From contig DHFW01000002.1 in NCBI GenBank assembly GCA_002402465.1, positions 47,759 through 111,758 of the forward strand: DNA of 64,000 bases, read 5' to 3'. A program made the translations under genes and the position numbers. Positions 42,965-51,366 of the stretch are shown here, one piece after another. The stretch's first letter is position 1. Each line of letters begins with the position of its first letter. This DNA is from Bacteroidales bacterium UBA4814. GTDB taxonomy: Bacteria; Bacteroidota; Bacteroidia; Bacteroidales; UBA7960. The notes below the pieces were generated by a model, which had not been told where the DNA came from, did no database searches, and saw only the letters and a program-made list of their open reading frames with translations.

Positions 42965-44062
42965 CTAATGGGTTTTGTCAGGCTGCAAATCTTCTTTTTT
43001 CGCATTGGAAATGGAGATTTGCTGTGCCAGTCTTTGGGCCAACTGGTCAAAATAAGGTTTTGCCAGGCTTTGGTCGTTGAGGACTTCGGGCTTTCCGTTG
43101 TCGCCGGCTTCGCGAACCGATTGTATGAGGGGTATTTGCCCCAGCAATGGCAGGTTCATGGCTTCCGCCATTTTTTTCCCGCCTTCTTTTCCAAAAATGT
43201 AATACTTGTTCTCGGGTAGTTCGGCCGGAGTAAACCAGGCCATGTTTTCCACCACGCCCAGCACGGGAACATTGATGTTTTCGTTTACAAACATACTTAC
43301 CGCTTTGCGTGCATCGGCCAAGGCCACTTCCTGCGGTGTGGTAACGATTATGGCTCCGGTAAGTGGCACGGTTTGCACCAGCGAAAGGTGTATGTCGCCC
43401 GTGCCCGGCGGCAAGTCAATGATCATGTAGTCGAGCTCGCCCCAGTCGGCATCGGTAAATAGTTGCTTCAATGCGCCCGAGGCCATGGGCCCGCGCCAAA
43501 TTAGCGCCCGCGAAGCATCTACTAAGAAGCCAATGGAAAGCAGGGCCACACCGTATTTTTTTAGCGGAACCACTTTGGTTTGCCCGCCCAGTTCCATTAC
43601 TGAAAGTTGTTCATTCTGGGCTTCGAACATCAATGGAACGGAGGGCCCGTAAATGTCGGCATCCACCAGGGCGGTTTTCGCTCCGCTGCGAGCCAGGGTA
43701 ATGGCCAGGTTGGCTGCAATGGTCGATTTACCCACGCCGCCCTTGCCGCTGGCCACCGCTACAATGTTTTTCACACCTTTTAGCAGGGGCTCCTCATTTT
43801 TGCGCGCACTGGTAACCTTGGCGGTGAGGTTCACAGAAACTTCTGCTTCCTTGCTAACCAGCTCGTGCACGGCGCGGATGCAGGCATTCTTAATGCTCTC
43901 CTTTAGCGGGCAGGCCGGGGTGGTTAATACCACCGAGAAACGTACCTTGTTTCCTTCAATTTCCAGGTCGCGTATCATTCCAAGGCTTACCAGGTCTTTC
44001 TTAAGGTCGGGCTCAATAACCTGACTCAGTGCATTTAATACTTGTTCCGTAGTGATTTTCAC
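42965..44062 (-). CDS. Mrp/ApbC-type iron-sulfur carrier ATPase with MIP18 domain
   Basis: An N-terminal MIP18/DUF59 domain (about residues 5-80, with LVSLGMIRDLEIEG and TTPACPLKE) is joined to a ParA/MinD-like P-loop ATPase domain. The deviant Walker A is ASGKGGVGKSTIAANLA, followed by DADIYGPSVPLMF and DLPPGTGDIHLSL. Mrp proteins bind and transfer [4Fe-4S] clusters. The family's usual CxxC near the C-terminus is not obvious here; I see no clear pair of cysteines in the last third. The protein is 365 residues, normal size. It is followed by the NFU gene and probably co-transcribed. Confidence 0.9.
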   Translation of the reverse strand: MKITTEQVLNALSQVIEPDLKKDLVSLGMIRDLEIEGNKVRFSVVLTTPACPLKESIKNACIRAVHELVSKEAEVSVNLTAKVTSARKNEEPLLKGVKNIVAVASGKGGVGKSTIAANLAITLARSGAKTALVDADIYGPSVPLMFEAQNEQLSVMELGGQTKVVPLKKYGVALLSIGFLVDASRALIWRGPMASGALKQLFTDADWGELDYMIIDLPPGTGDIHLSLVQTVPLTGAIIVTTPQEVALADARKAVSMFVNENINVPVLGVVENMAWFTPAELPENKYYIFGKEGGKKMAEAMNLPLLGQIPLIQSVREAGDNGKPEVLNDQSLAKPYFDQLAQRLAQQISISNAKKEDLQPDKTH

Positions 44063-44138
44063 GGTTATCTTTATTTAGACTGTGTAAAAGTAATGCTTTT
44101 TTTGCGGCTGGGCAGAAAATGGGGGCAAAAAACGTACT

Positions 44139-44474
44139 TCAATACTTTAATTCGGAGGCAGGGTCCCAAAAGTGCTTTTTAAACTCCACGATTGTGTTGT
44201 TTTCCACCTTGATGCCTTCCGATTCCAGCAGTTGCTTCATTACGTTGGGCCCGCCAAAATGGTGTTTGCCGGTAAGTGTGCCGTTGCGGTTTACCACCCG
44301 GTGGGCCGGAATGTAATTTTTGTGGCTGTGAGAACTATTCATGGCCCATCCAACCATGCGCGAAGAGCCTGCGCTGCCCAGGTAACGGGCAATGGCACCA
44401 TAGGAGGTAACTCGCCCGCAGGGAATCTGCCTTACTACCTCGTACACTTTTTCAAAAAAGGAAGGGTCAGCCAT
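44139..44474 (-). CDS. Alkyltransferase-like protein (ATL), MGMT fold without the acceptor cysteine
   Basis: The 111-residue protein matches the DNA-binding domain of O6-alkylguanine-DNA alkyltransferase: VRQIPCGRVTSYGAIARYLG is the helix-turn-helix entry and SSRMVGWAMNSS holds the arginine finger. In active MGMT the next motif is PCHRVV; here it is PAHRVV, so the methyl-acceptor cysteine is replaced by alanine. That defines ATL proteins, which bind O6-alkylguanine without repairing it and flag it for nucleotide-excision repair. The segment LTGKHHFGGPNVMKQLLESEG is also typical. It overlaps the trmB stop by 8 bp. Confidence 0.9.
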   Translation of the reverse strand: MADPSFFEKVYEVVRQIPCGRVTSYGAIARYLGSAGSSRMVGWAMNSSHSHKNYIPAHRVVNRNGTLTGKHHFGGPNVMKQLLESEGIKVENNTIVEFKKHFWDPASELKY

Positions 44475-45162
44475 TTTGTTTGCTATTGAGCGAAAAACGG
44501 AGGTATTTTATGGGAATGCCCTTTGCCCGGTAAATGCTTTCGTAGTGCGTCTGTGTTTCCTTGATCAGGGGCTCATCTATATTGCCTTTTTCGTAAAGAT
44601 CGGACGTATGGTAAATAAGCTGGTGGCCAAGTTGGTCAATAATTTCCAGGGTGTATTCAAACAGTTCGGTACTGTCAGTCTTTAAATGAATAGGGCTTCC
44701 CGGAGCCATTATGCGTTCGTAACGTTCAAGGAATTTTGGAGAAGTGAGCCGCTTCTTCTCTCGCGACTGCCTGAGCTGGGGGTCTGGAAAAGTAATCCAG
44801 ATACCGGAAATCTCGTTTTGATCAAAAAAATAATTTATTCTTTCGGCCTGGATTCGCAAAAAAGTTGCATTGGGAATTACTTCTTCCAGTGCTTGCCTGG
44901 CACCTTTCCAAAGGCGCTCACCCTTGATGTCGATACCAATAAAATTAATATTTGGAAACTTGCGGGCCAGCGCCACGGTGTATTCTCCTTTGCCGCAGCC
45001 TATTTCGAGCACAATGGGGTGCTGGTTTTTAAAATACGAAAGGTTCCACTTGCCCTTAAATGAATGATCTTCGACCGGGTAACGGTCGTTGGGCTGAATC
45101 ACGTTCGCAAAGGTTTCGATCTCAGCAAAGCGTTTCAGTTTCTTTTTTCCCACAGCAAACAA
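44467..45162 (-). CDS. trmB: tRNA (guanine-N7-)-methyltransferase
   Basis: TrmB methylates G46 in the variable loop of tRNA. The SAM motif is VLEIGCGKGEYTVALA, followed by INFIGIDIKGERLWKGA. The family signature ISGIWITFPDPQLRQSREKK carries the FPDPW-like motif, with Gln in place of the usual Trp. The C-terminal part contains LKTDSTELFEYTLEII. At 231 residues it is typical. The frame overlaps the start of the ATL gene by 8 bp, so both are co-translated. The gene just upstream, on the same strand, encodes the HU/SPOR protein. Confidence 0.95.
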   Translation of the reverse strand: MFAVGKKKLKRFAEIETFANVIQPNDRYPVEDHSFKGKWNLSYFKNQHPIVLEIGCGKGEYTVALARKFPNINFIGIDIKGERLWKGARQALEEVIPNATFLRIQAERINYFFDQNEISGIWITFPDPQLRQSREKKRLTSPKFLERYERIMAPGSPIHLKTDSTELFEYTLEIIDQLGHQLIYHTSDLYEKGNIDEPLIKETQTHYESIYRAKGIPIKYLRFSLNSKQNG

Positions 45163-45181
45163 AAAAAGATTTTATCAGCAA

Positions 45182-46330
45182 TTAGCGTGGAAGGATCCAT
45201 GCGGTTGAATTGACTTCCTGCTGCACGCGCGGCAGGGCGGCTTCGGCCTCGGCCAAATCGTAATAAAAAGCATAGCTTACGCGGTGAAAGCCAGTGTTTG
45301 TTTTCATGAACACGCTTGCCTGGCTTGCGCCTTTGCCCCGGAGTTCCTCAACAAACCGGTTTGCCTGGGCTTCGTTCTGAAAAGCGCCCACCACAATGTG
45401 ATAGGCTCTGCGGCCGGCCTCGGGCTGAGCGGGTGCTGCAGTAGTTGGCTGAGGAGTACTTGCCGGTTGGGAAACGGTTGCTGAAATGGCAGCCTCTTCT
45501 GTTTCGGGGCTTTGAGGCGGGGCCTCGGCGGGTTGCTCCTGGGCTGGAGCTGGTGCTGCGGTTTCAGTTTGTGGCCGGGCAGCCGGAGTCTGGCTCTTTT
45601 TTCCAAAGATAAAATTCCAGTTGAAGGCGAGGATGATCAGTATAACCAAAAAGGGAATGATAACCCATGCCAGCCATTTGATGGCGGGGGGCAGTTCCTG
45701 CTTTACTGGTTCCTGGGCAGCTGGGACCGGGGCCGCAGGTTTGTTCGTTTCTTTTGTGGGTTTGGGCGCCGGCTCTGGAACAGCAGTTTGGGTCACCTCT
45801 TCCTTTACTTCGGGCTCGGGCTCCTCTGTTACCGGCTCGGGTGAAGGCGTTTCCATAATGGCGGGCTCTTCGGGCACTGGCGAGACCGGGGGTGGGGGCG
45901 AAGCCACCGGGCTAACCTTAGGAGGCTCGCTAATGGCACCCATGCCAACCGATTCGGCAAGATAGTTAATTGATTTGTCGGCCTGGAAAGCAAACTGTCC
46001 TTCGGCATCCAGGCTGAAAACGCCAACCTTCTCCAGTTCCACTTGCTGACCCGAGTTAAGGGTTTCCCGAATCTCTGAAACAAACTCGTCAACGAACTTT
46101 TTAACATCTTCGGTATCCTTGTGCTCTTTTGCGGCAATATGCCCGATCAGGGGGGTGTCGCCTTCCTTTTTTGCGGCATCAAAGGCTATGATTTTCGAGG
46201 GAGATTCAATTTTTTTCTCTTCCGGGATAAAACGCGCCGGAATGTATTTTGTAGAAAACTCGCCAAATCCTGGAAGGATCACATGTTCGTGGTCGAAAAG
46301 CAATTCGCTGATGTAGGTTCCGATTTTCAT
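45182..46330 (-). CDS. HU-like (CCDC81-type) and SPOR-domain membrane protein
   Basis: The N-terminal 130 residues are a tandem HU-like module of the kind called CCDC81-like in Bacteroidetes (IGTYISELLFDHEHVILPGFGEF is the signature). After a long Pro/Glu-rich linker there is one transmembrane segment (WLAWVIIPFLVILIILAFNW, about residues 223-242). A second low-complexity Pro/Ala/Gln linker follows, then a C-terminal SPOR domain (about residues 305-382, YHIVVGAFQNEAQANRFVEEL). SPOR domains bind denuded glycan strands at the septum. The HU-like part therefore lies in the cytoplasm and the SPOR part in the periplasm. A role linking nucleoid or cytoplasm to the division site is inference. Confidence 0.85.
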   Translation of the reverse strand: MKIGTYISELLFDHEHVILPGFGEFSTKYIPARFIPEEKKIESPSKIIAFDAAKKEGDTPLIGHIAAKEHKDTEDVKKFVDEFVSEIRETLNSGQQVELEKVGVFSLDAEGQFAFQADKSINYLAESVGMGAISEPPKVSPVASPPPPVSPVPEEPAIMETPSPEPVTEEPEPEVKEEVTQTAVPEPAPKPTKETNKPAAPVPAAQEPVKQELPPAIKWLAWVIIPFLVILIILAFNWNFIFGKKSQTPAARPQTETAAPAPAQEQPAEAPPQSPETEEAAISATVSQPASTPQPTTAAPAQPEAGRRAYHIVVGAFQNEAQANRFVEELRGKGASQASVFMKTNTGFHRVSYAFYYDLAEAEAALPRVQQEVNSTAWILPR

Positions 46331-46520
46331 AGGTGTGTTTTTTTCTGCTGTTACCAGTTTTTGCGGTTTTTGAAAAAACAGACTGGTTTACCTTCACGGC
46401 CCTTTGTAAACCAGTTCTTTCATAAAACAGACAATGCGTTTTTTTAAAGGTCTAAATTAAGAAAAACTATTTACAATATATAGATTCTACGCAAAATTGC
46501 AGGTAAAGTTACCCGGTATT

Positions 46521-47273
46521 TTACACCCATCCCGGGGGGACTTTTTTCAGGTCGTCGGGTGTATCAATGCCTGGCGACAGGTGGTCGGTTTCGGCCAGCC
46601 TGATCTTAAAGCCGTTTTCGAGCCATCGGAGCTGCTCGAGCGATTCAGCTTTTTCGAGCGGACTCAGGGCCAGGCCAGCCAGCTGTTTTAAAACGCCGAA
46701 GCGGTAACCGTACATACCCACGTGACGGAAGTAGGTGTGGGCTTCGAACCAGTCTTCTTGCTGCCGCCCTCTTACATAGGGGAGAGGCCAACGGCTGAAA
46801 TAAAGAGCCTGGCCATGCCGGTCGAAAACCACCTTCACAATGTTGTGATTAAAAAGATCGTGAGGGTCTTCAATTTTTTTCACCAGGGTTCCAATGCTGG
46901 TGCCGGTATCTCTGAACAGGAGAGCCAGGCGATCAATCTGTTCGGGCTGAATAAAGGGCTCATCGCCCTGGATGTTGATAATTACGTCTGCCGGGTCGGG
47001 TTCCAAGTTTCCGGGGAGCAATTTGGAGGCCTCCAGGCACCGGTCGGTGCCGCTTTGGTGGTGACTGCCCGTCATTACAGCCAAGCCAAAGCCTTGCACA
47101 TGATCGAGAATTCGGGCATCGTCGGTGGCTACCACCACCTGGCTAAGCAAGGAGCATTTCGAGGCCTGCTCGTAAACCCGCTGTATCATCGTTTTGTTGC
47201 CGATCATGGCCAGGGGCTTGCCCGGGAAACGGGTGGAGGCGTAGCGGGCAGGTATGATGCCAAAAAACTTCAT
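46521..47273 (-). CDS. kdsB: 3-deoxy-manno-octulosonate cytidylyltransferase
   Basis: KdsB activates Kdo as CMP-Kdo for lipopolysaccharide inner-core synthesis. The nucleotide loop IPARYASTRFPGKPLAMIG is diagnostic. VVATDDARI, QGDEPFI and YFSRWPLPYVRG are the other family motifs, and the C-terminal YRWLENGFKIRLAETDH-like segment is present. At 250 residues it is standard. It precedes the HU/SPOR gene with a 190-bp gap, so they are probably separate units, and it follows the deoxynucleoside kinase gene by 11 bp. Indicates that the organism makes Kdo-containing lipopolysaccharide. Confidence 0.96.
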   Translation of the reverse strand: MKFFGIIPARYASTRFPGKPLAMIGNKTMIQRVYEQASKCSLLSQVVVATDDARILDHVQGFGLAVMTGSHHQSGTDRCLEASKLLPGNLEPDPADVIINIQGDEPFIQPEQIDRLALLFRDTGTSIGTLVKKIEDPHDLFNHNIVKVVFDRHGQALYFSRWPLPYVRGRQQEDWFEAHTYFRHVGMYGYRFGVLKQLAGLALSPLEKAESLEQLRWLENGFKIRLAETDHLSPGIDTPDDLKKVPPGWV

Positions 47274-47284
47274 GCCCGTTCGTA

Positions 47285-47899
47285 TTAAAACAAGCCGTGA
47301 ATCTCTGCGTCTATACGCTGAACGATATGACCCAGGTCGTCGGGATTCTCGCTGAATTTAATGGTGTCAACATTTACGATCAGCAGTTTTCCCAGGTCGT
47401 AGCTACTTATCCACTCCTCGTATCGTTCGTTGAGGCTTTTCAGGTAGTCGAGCCGGATGGAGTTTTCGTAATCGCGCCCCCGCTTCTGAATCTGGCTCAC
47501 CAGGGTGCCCACGCTGGCTTTGAGGTATATGAGCAGGTCGGGTGGCTGAATAAAAGAACTCATGAGATCGAACAGGCTTTTGTAATTGTCGAAATCGCGC
47601 GACGACATCAGGCCCATGGCGTGAAGGTTGGGCGCAAAAATGTTGGCATCTTCATAAATGGTGCGGTCTTGTATCACCGTTTTGGTTCCCTTGCGAATGT
47701 CGACAATCTGTCTGAAGCGGCTGTTTAGGAAATAAATCTGCAGATTGAACGACCAGCGCTGCATGTCTTCATAAAAGTTATTCAGGTATGGGTTGGTGTC
47801 CACATCTTCATAATGGGCTTCCCAGCCGTAATGTTTCGAAAGCAATGCTGCGAGCGTTGTTTTTCCTGAACCAATGTTTCCGGCAATGGCAATGTGCAT
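47285..47899 (-). CDS. Deoxynucleoside kinase
   Basis: The 204-residue protein belongs to the deoxynucleoside kinase family (dGK/dAK/dCK type). Walker A is AGNIGSGKTTLAALLSKHYG at the very N-terminus. The catalytic segment is VIQDRTIYEDANIFA, a DRS-like motif, and the lid arginines are in QKRGRDYENSIRLDYL. It salvages deoxynucleosides by 5'-phosphorylation; which base cannot be judged. I chose ATG 47899, since the P-loop begins eight residues later; an upstream extension to 47983 overlaps the neighbouring gene and has no kinase features. It precedes kdsB by 11 bp. Confidence 0.92.
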   Translation of the reverse strand: MHIAIAGNIGSGKTTLAALLSKHYGWEAHYEDVDTNPYLNNFYEDMQRWSFNLQIYFLNSRFRQIVDIRKGTKTVIQDRTIYEDANIFAPNLHAMGLMSSRDFDNYKSLFDLMSSFIQPPDLLIYLKASVGTLVSQIQKRGRDYENSIRLDYLKSLNERYEEWISSYDLGKLLIVNVDTIKFSENPDDLGHIVQRIDAEIHGLF

Positions 47900-47925
47900 G
47901 TCAATTGATTTTCTTTGGTTAAAAA

Positions 47926-48750
47926 CTAAAACAGCCTGCCGGCTGCCTCGTACAAGCGGATGGCGTTCGCGGTCTGAACCCATATTGCTGAGCCCCGCAC
48001 GAGCCCCGATCTGATGTTTTCTTCAGGTAACAAAAATACGGTTTCCTTATGAAGCACAAAATCAAAAACGACCAATTCTTTCCCGGTAAACCACATAAGC
48101 TGGTTTCCCTTAACCTGAAATCTTTCTATCCCCTGTTTTTCAATCGTAAAAAGATAATTGCCGAAACTGTCGAACACCGCTATTCCTGCCTCAGGATCAC
48201 TAATATATACCCGGTTGTCGGATTCAGCAATAAACGCGGGCTCGCCAAATGCCGGCAGTATCTCGAAAAAAGGCAGGCTTTGTGCCTGAAGGCGAAAGCT
48301 CTGGCTGAAAAGCTGCAGGCGCATTTGGTGGGGTGCAAACACCCAGAACCCGCCCTGGGCCGAGCTGCAAATAGCCCCGGGGAAGCCTGCCAGCATGCTG
48401 GAGGCTGTTTGCGGAGTTTCCTTTACGGCCAGGTTGCGGTCGAGCCAAACAATGTGCATAAAATCGCGGTGATAAACCATCACGTTCAGCGGGTCGCTGG
48501 CATCGACTAAATGTATTTGCCCGAAGCGCGGATTGGAATAATGCAGGTAAGTTTTGCTGGCGGGCTCATATTTGGTGAGTCCCTCCCGGTTGGTCCAGTA
48601 AAGGTTGCCCAGAGGATCGACGGTAAAAAAATCGCTGTTGGCTGCAATGCTTTCCACCAGGGTTAGGGCGGGGCTTGATTGGGCCAAAGTTCCCTGGCCT
48701 GCCATTAACCCTAAGAAGGTAAAGAAAATATAAACGGTTAACGATCTCAA
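47926..48750 (-). CDS. Secreted protein of unknown function, probable beta-propeller
   Basis: A signal peptide (VYIFFTFLGLMAGQGTLAQS) precedes 250 residues of repeating short beta segments such as FFTVDPLGNLYWTNREGLTKY, NRVYISDPEAGIAVFDSFGNY and GNQLMWFTGKELVVFDF. The spacing resembles a beta-propeller with NHL- or PQQ-like blades, and there is no catalytic motif. It overlaps the end of the GH3-family gene by 4 bp, so translation is coupled, an unusual combination of a cytoplasmic adenylating enzyme and an exported protein. No lipobox. Function unknown. Confidence 0.65.
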   Translation of the reverse strand: MRSLTVYIFFTFLGLMAGQGTLAQSSPALTLVESIAANSDFFTVDPLGNLYWTNREGLTKYEPASKTYLHYSNPRFGQIHLVDASDPLNVMVYHRDFMHIVWLDRNLAVKETPQTASSMLAGFPGAICSSAQGGFWVFAPHQMRLQLFSQSFRLQAQSLPFFEILPAFGEPAFIAESDNRVYISDPEAGIAVFDSFGNYLFTIEKQGIERFQVKGNQLMWFTGKELVVFDFVLHKETVFLLPEENIRSGLVRGSAIWVQTANAIRLYEAAGRLF

Positions 48751-50261
48751 TCGTTTATGAATTTAAGGATCTCGTCAACGTATTTGCGCTCATTGTAAAG
48801 GCGCGGTACTTTGTTCTGCCCGCCAATTTTGCCCTTCGATTTGAGCCAGCGGAAAAAGGTGTCGCGGGGCACGCTGTGCACCACCGGCAACTTCAGCATC
48901 AGGTTGGAGCTGCGCTTGGCTTCATAGTCAGAGTTGAGGCCTTGCAGCTCCTGGTCGAGCACTTTAGTAAACTTTTCAAGGCTATCGGGCTCCACTTCAA
49001 ATTCGATGAGGTATTCGTGGGCAGCCGATTCGTTGTCTTTCAGATAAATCGGTGCTGCCGTATATTCAGAAAGGATGGCCCCGGTGGCCTGGCAAGCTGC
49101 TTCCAGCGCCTTATCCGAATTGTCAACAATCACTTCTTCACCAAAAGCGTTGATAAAGTTTTTGGTGCGTCCACTGATTTTAATGCGGTAGGGCGAAAGG
49201 TTTGTAAACCGTATGGTGTCGCCGATCATATAACGCCACAGGCCGCCGTTGGTGGTAATTACCAGGGCATAGTTGGTTTCGGTATCCACGCCATCGAGCG
49301 TTACCACTTTGGGGTTGGGCTTGCCAAACTCTTCCATGGGGATAAACTCATAGAAAATGCCATAGTCGAGCATCAGCAGCATTTCGTCGGAGCAAGCCCG
49401 ATCCTGAATGCCAAAGAAACCTTCGGAGGCGTTGTAGGTTTCCAGGTAATACATTCGCTTTGAAGGGATTATCTTCTGGAATTGCTCGCGGTAGGGGATA
49501 AAGCTTACTCCACCATGGTTGAAAAGCTCCAGGTTTGGCCAAACCTCCAGTATGTTGTTTCGACCGGTGATCTCCAGGATTTTTTTTAGCAGCACCAGGT
49601 TCCACGAAGGCACCCCGCTAATGCTGGTTACGTTTTCAGTAATGGTGGCTTGGGCAATCTTGCCGAGTTTCACCTCCCAGTCGTCGAGCAGTGCCAGTGA
49701 AAGGTCGGGGGTGCGAAAAAACTCGCCCCATGAGGGGAAGTTCTGCAGCAAAATGGCGGAGAGGTCGCCAGAATAGGCCCTGTTGTTGAATTCGCTGACC
49801 TTATGGCTGCCGCCCAGTACCAGGCCCTTGCCGTTGAAAACCTTGTTTTCGGGTCGGTTGTGGCAGTAAATTGCCATCACGTCTTTACCTCCCTTCAGGT
49901 GGCAGTCCTCCAAAGCTTCGTCGCTCACGGGAATAAACTTGCTTTTGTCGCTGGTGGTGCCGCTCGATTTGGCAAACCACCGAATTTCGGTGGGCCAGAT
50001 CAGGTTGTTTTCGCCCTTGCGCAATCGCTCAATGTAGGGTTTTACATCCTCATAGTCCTGAAGCGGTACTCTTTCTTTAAAGTCTTTGTAACTGCGCATA
50101 CTCGCAAAGCCGTACTTCTTTCCCCATTCGGTATCTTCCGAAAAGGTAATGAGCTTATTCAGCAAATCTTCCTGTACTTCGTGGGGGTTATCCATAAAGT
50201 ATTCGATTTGCGAAATTCGCTTCTTCAGGTACCAGGAAATAACGCTGTTAATAAAGGGCAT
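48747..50261 (-). CDS. GH3-family acyl-acid amido synthetase-like protein
   Basis: The 504-residue protein matches the GH3 auxin-responsive family, best known from plants, where members adenylate an acyl acid and join it to an amino acid. Recognisable segments are IRWFAKSSGTTSDKSKFIPV (nucleotide-phosphate loop with SSGTT), YNASEGFFGIQDR (the YxASEG motif of the acyl-adenylate site) and YRIKISGRTKNFINAFGEEV (hinge to the C-terminal domain). Bacterial GH3 proteins are widespread in Bacteroidetes, with unknown substrates. It is divergently oriented from ppk2 across a 177-bp gap and overlaps the downstream secreted-protein gene by 4 bp. Confidence 0.88.
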   Translation of the reverse strand: MPFINSVISWYLKKRISQIEYFMDNPHEVQEDLLNKLITFSEDTEWGKKYGFASMRSYKDFKERVPLQDYEDVKPYIERLRKGENNLIWPTEIRWFAKSSGTTSDKSKFIPVSDEALEDCHLKGGKDVMAIYCHNRPENKVFNGKGLVLGGSHKVSEFNNRAYSGDLSAILLQNFPSWGEFFRTPDLSLALLDDWEVKLGKIAQATITENVTSISGVPSWNLVLLKKILEITGRNNILEVWPNLELFNHGGVSFIPYREQFQKIIPSKRMYYLETYNASEGFFGIQDRACSDEMLLMLDYGIFYEFIPMEEFGKPNPKVVTLDGVDTETNYALVITTNGGLWRYMIGDTIRFTNLSPYRIKISGRTKNFINAFGEEVIVDNSDKALEAACQATGAILSEYTAAPIYLKDNESAAHEYLIEFEVEPDSLEKFTKVLDQELQGLNSDYEAKRSSNLMLKLPVVHSVPRDTFFRWLKSKGKIGGQNKVPRLYNERKYVDEILKFIND

Positions 50262-50438
50262 AAGCTAAGTTTTCAGGTTTCGGGCCAACATGCAAAAATA
50301 AGGATTTAGCTGCATAATGCACCCAAAGCAGCTATTTTAAAGTAGAATTTATTGGTAGTTATTTTCATTTCGCATTCCTTAAGGGTAAAAGTTTTATATT
50401 TGATAAACCACAAGCCTTTGTCAAAATACCAAGCGGAT

Positions 50439-51317
50439 ATGGATTATATTAAAACGTTTTGTTATGACCCCGGGCGGCCTCTGGCAGATTATGAAACTGA
50501 TTTCACAGGCCCTTTCCGAAAGAAAAAAGATGCCAATGAGATTTTTCAGGAAGGCATTTTGCGCTTGCGCGAATTGCAAAGCATGATGTATGCCCAGGGC
50601 AAGCACGGGATGCTGATCATATTGCAAGCCCTTGATGCAGCGGGTAAAGATGGCATTATTAAGCATGTGATGAGCGGGGTAAACCCCCAGGGTTGCCAGG
50701 TAAAGAGTTTTAAAACCCCTTCGAGCGAAGAGCTGGCGCATGATTTTATGTGGCGCTGCCTCAAGGCTTTGCCTGAAAGGGGTAATATTGGCATTTTTAA
50801 CCGCTCGTATTACGAAGAGGTGTTGGTAGTGCGCGTGCATCCTAACTTTTTGCTCAGGCAGAATATCCCGGGGCTCGAACATGTGGAGCAGGCCGACCAG
50901 GCTTTCTGGGAAACCCGCTTTCGGGATATTTCCAATTTTGAACGCTATTTTTCCAACAATGGCTACCTTGTGCTCAAGTTTTTCCTGAATGTGTCGCGCA
51001 AGGAACAGAAAAAACGCTTCCTTTCGCGCATCAACGAGCCTTCAAAAAACTGGAAGTTTACCATGGCCGATGTGAATGAGCGCCAGCATTTTGACCAGTA
51101 CCAGCATGCCATCGAAGATATGCTAAGGAATACCAGCCACAGCTTTGCTCCATGGTATGTGGTTCCGGCTGATAAAAAATGGTTCATGCGCACTGCCGTT
51201 TGCCGCATTATTGTGGAGCATATGGAAAAACTTGGCCCGGCATACCCCGATGCAGGCCCAGCCCACCTGCAGGATATTGAAAAGGCGCGCATAATGCTTG
51301 AAAATGAGAAGGAGTAA
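50439..51317 (+). CDS. ppk2: Polyphosphate kinase 2 (class III-like)
   Basis: PPK2 transfers phosphate between polyphosphate and nucleotides. Walker A is ALDAAGKDGIIK (about residues 64-75) and Walker B is IGIFNRSYYEEVLVVRVHP. The lid contains KKRFLSRINEPSKNWKF. The segment HVMSGVNPQGCQVKSFKTPS resembles class III enzymes, which can phosphorylate both AMP and ADP from polyphosphate; this subclass is my reading of the motif and is not certain. ATG 50439 gives 292 residues. The upstream extension lacks family sequence. It faces the GH3 gene divergently. Confidence 0.93.
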   Translation: MDYIKTFCYDPGRPLADYETDFTGPFRKKKDANEIFQEGILRLRELQSMMYAQGKHGMLIILQALDAAGKDGIIKHVMSGVNPQGCQVKSFKTPSSEELAHDFMWRCLKALPERGNIGIFNRSYYEEVLVVRVHPNFLLRQNIPGLEHVEQADQAFWETRFRDISNFERYFSNNGYLVLKFFLNVSRKEQKKRFLSRINEPSKNWKFTMADVNERQHFDQYQHAIEDMLRNTSHSFAPWYVVPADKKWFMRTAVCRIIVEHMEKLGPAYPDAGPAHLQDIEKARIMLENEKE

Positions 51318-51366
51318 ATACTAACTTCTGATAATAATCGTTTAATTTGCATATATCCCCTTCCCA

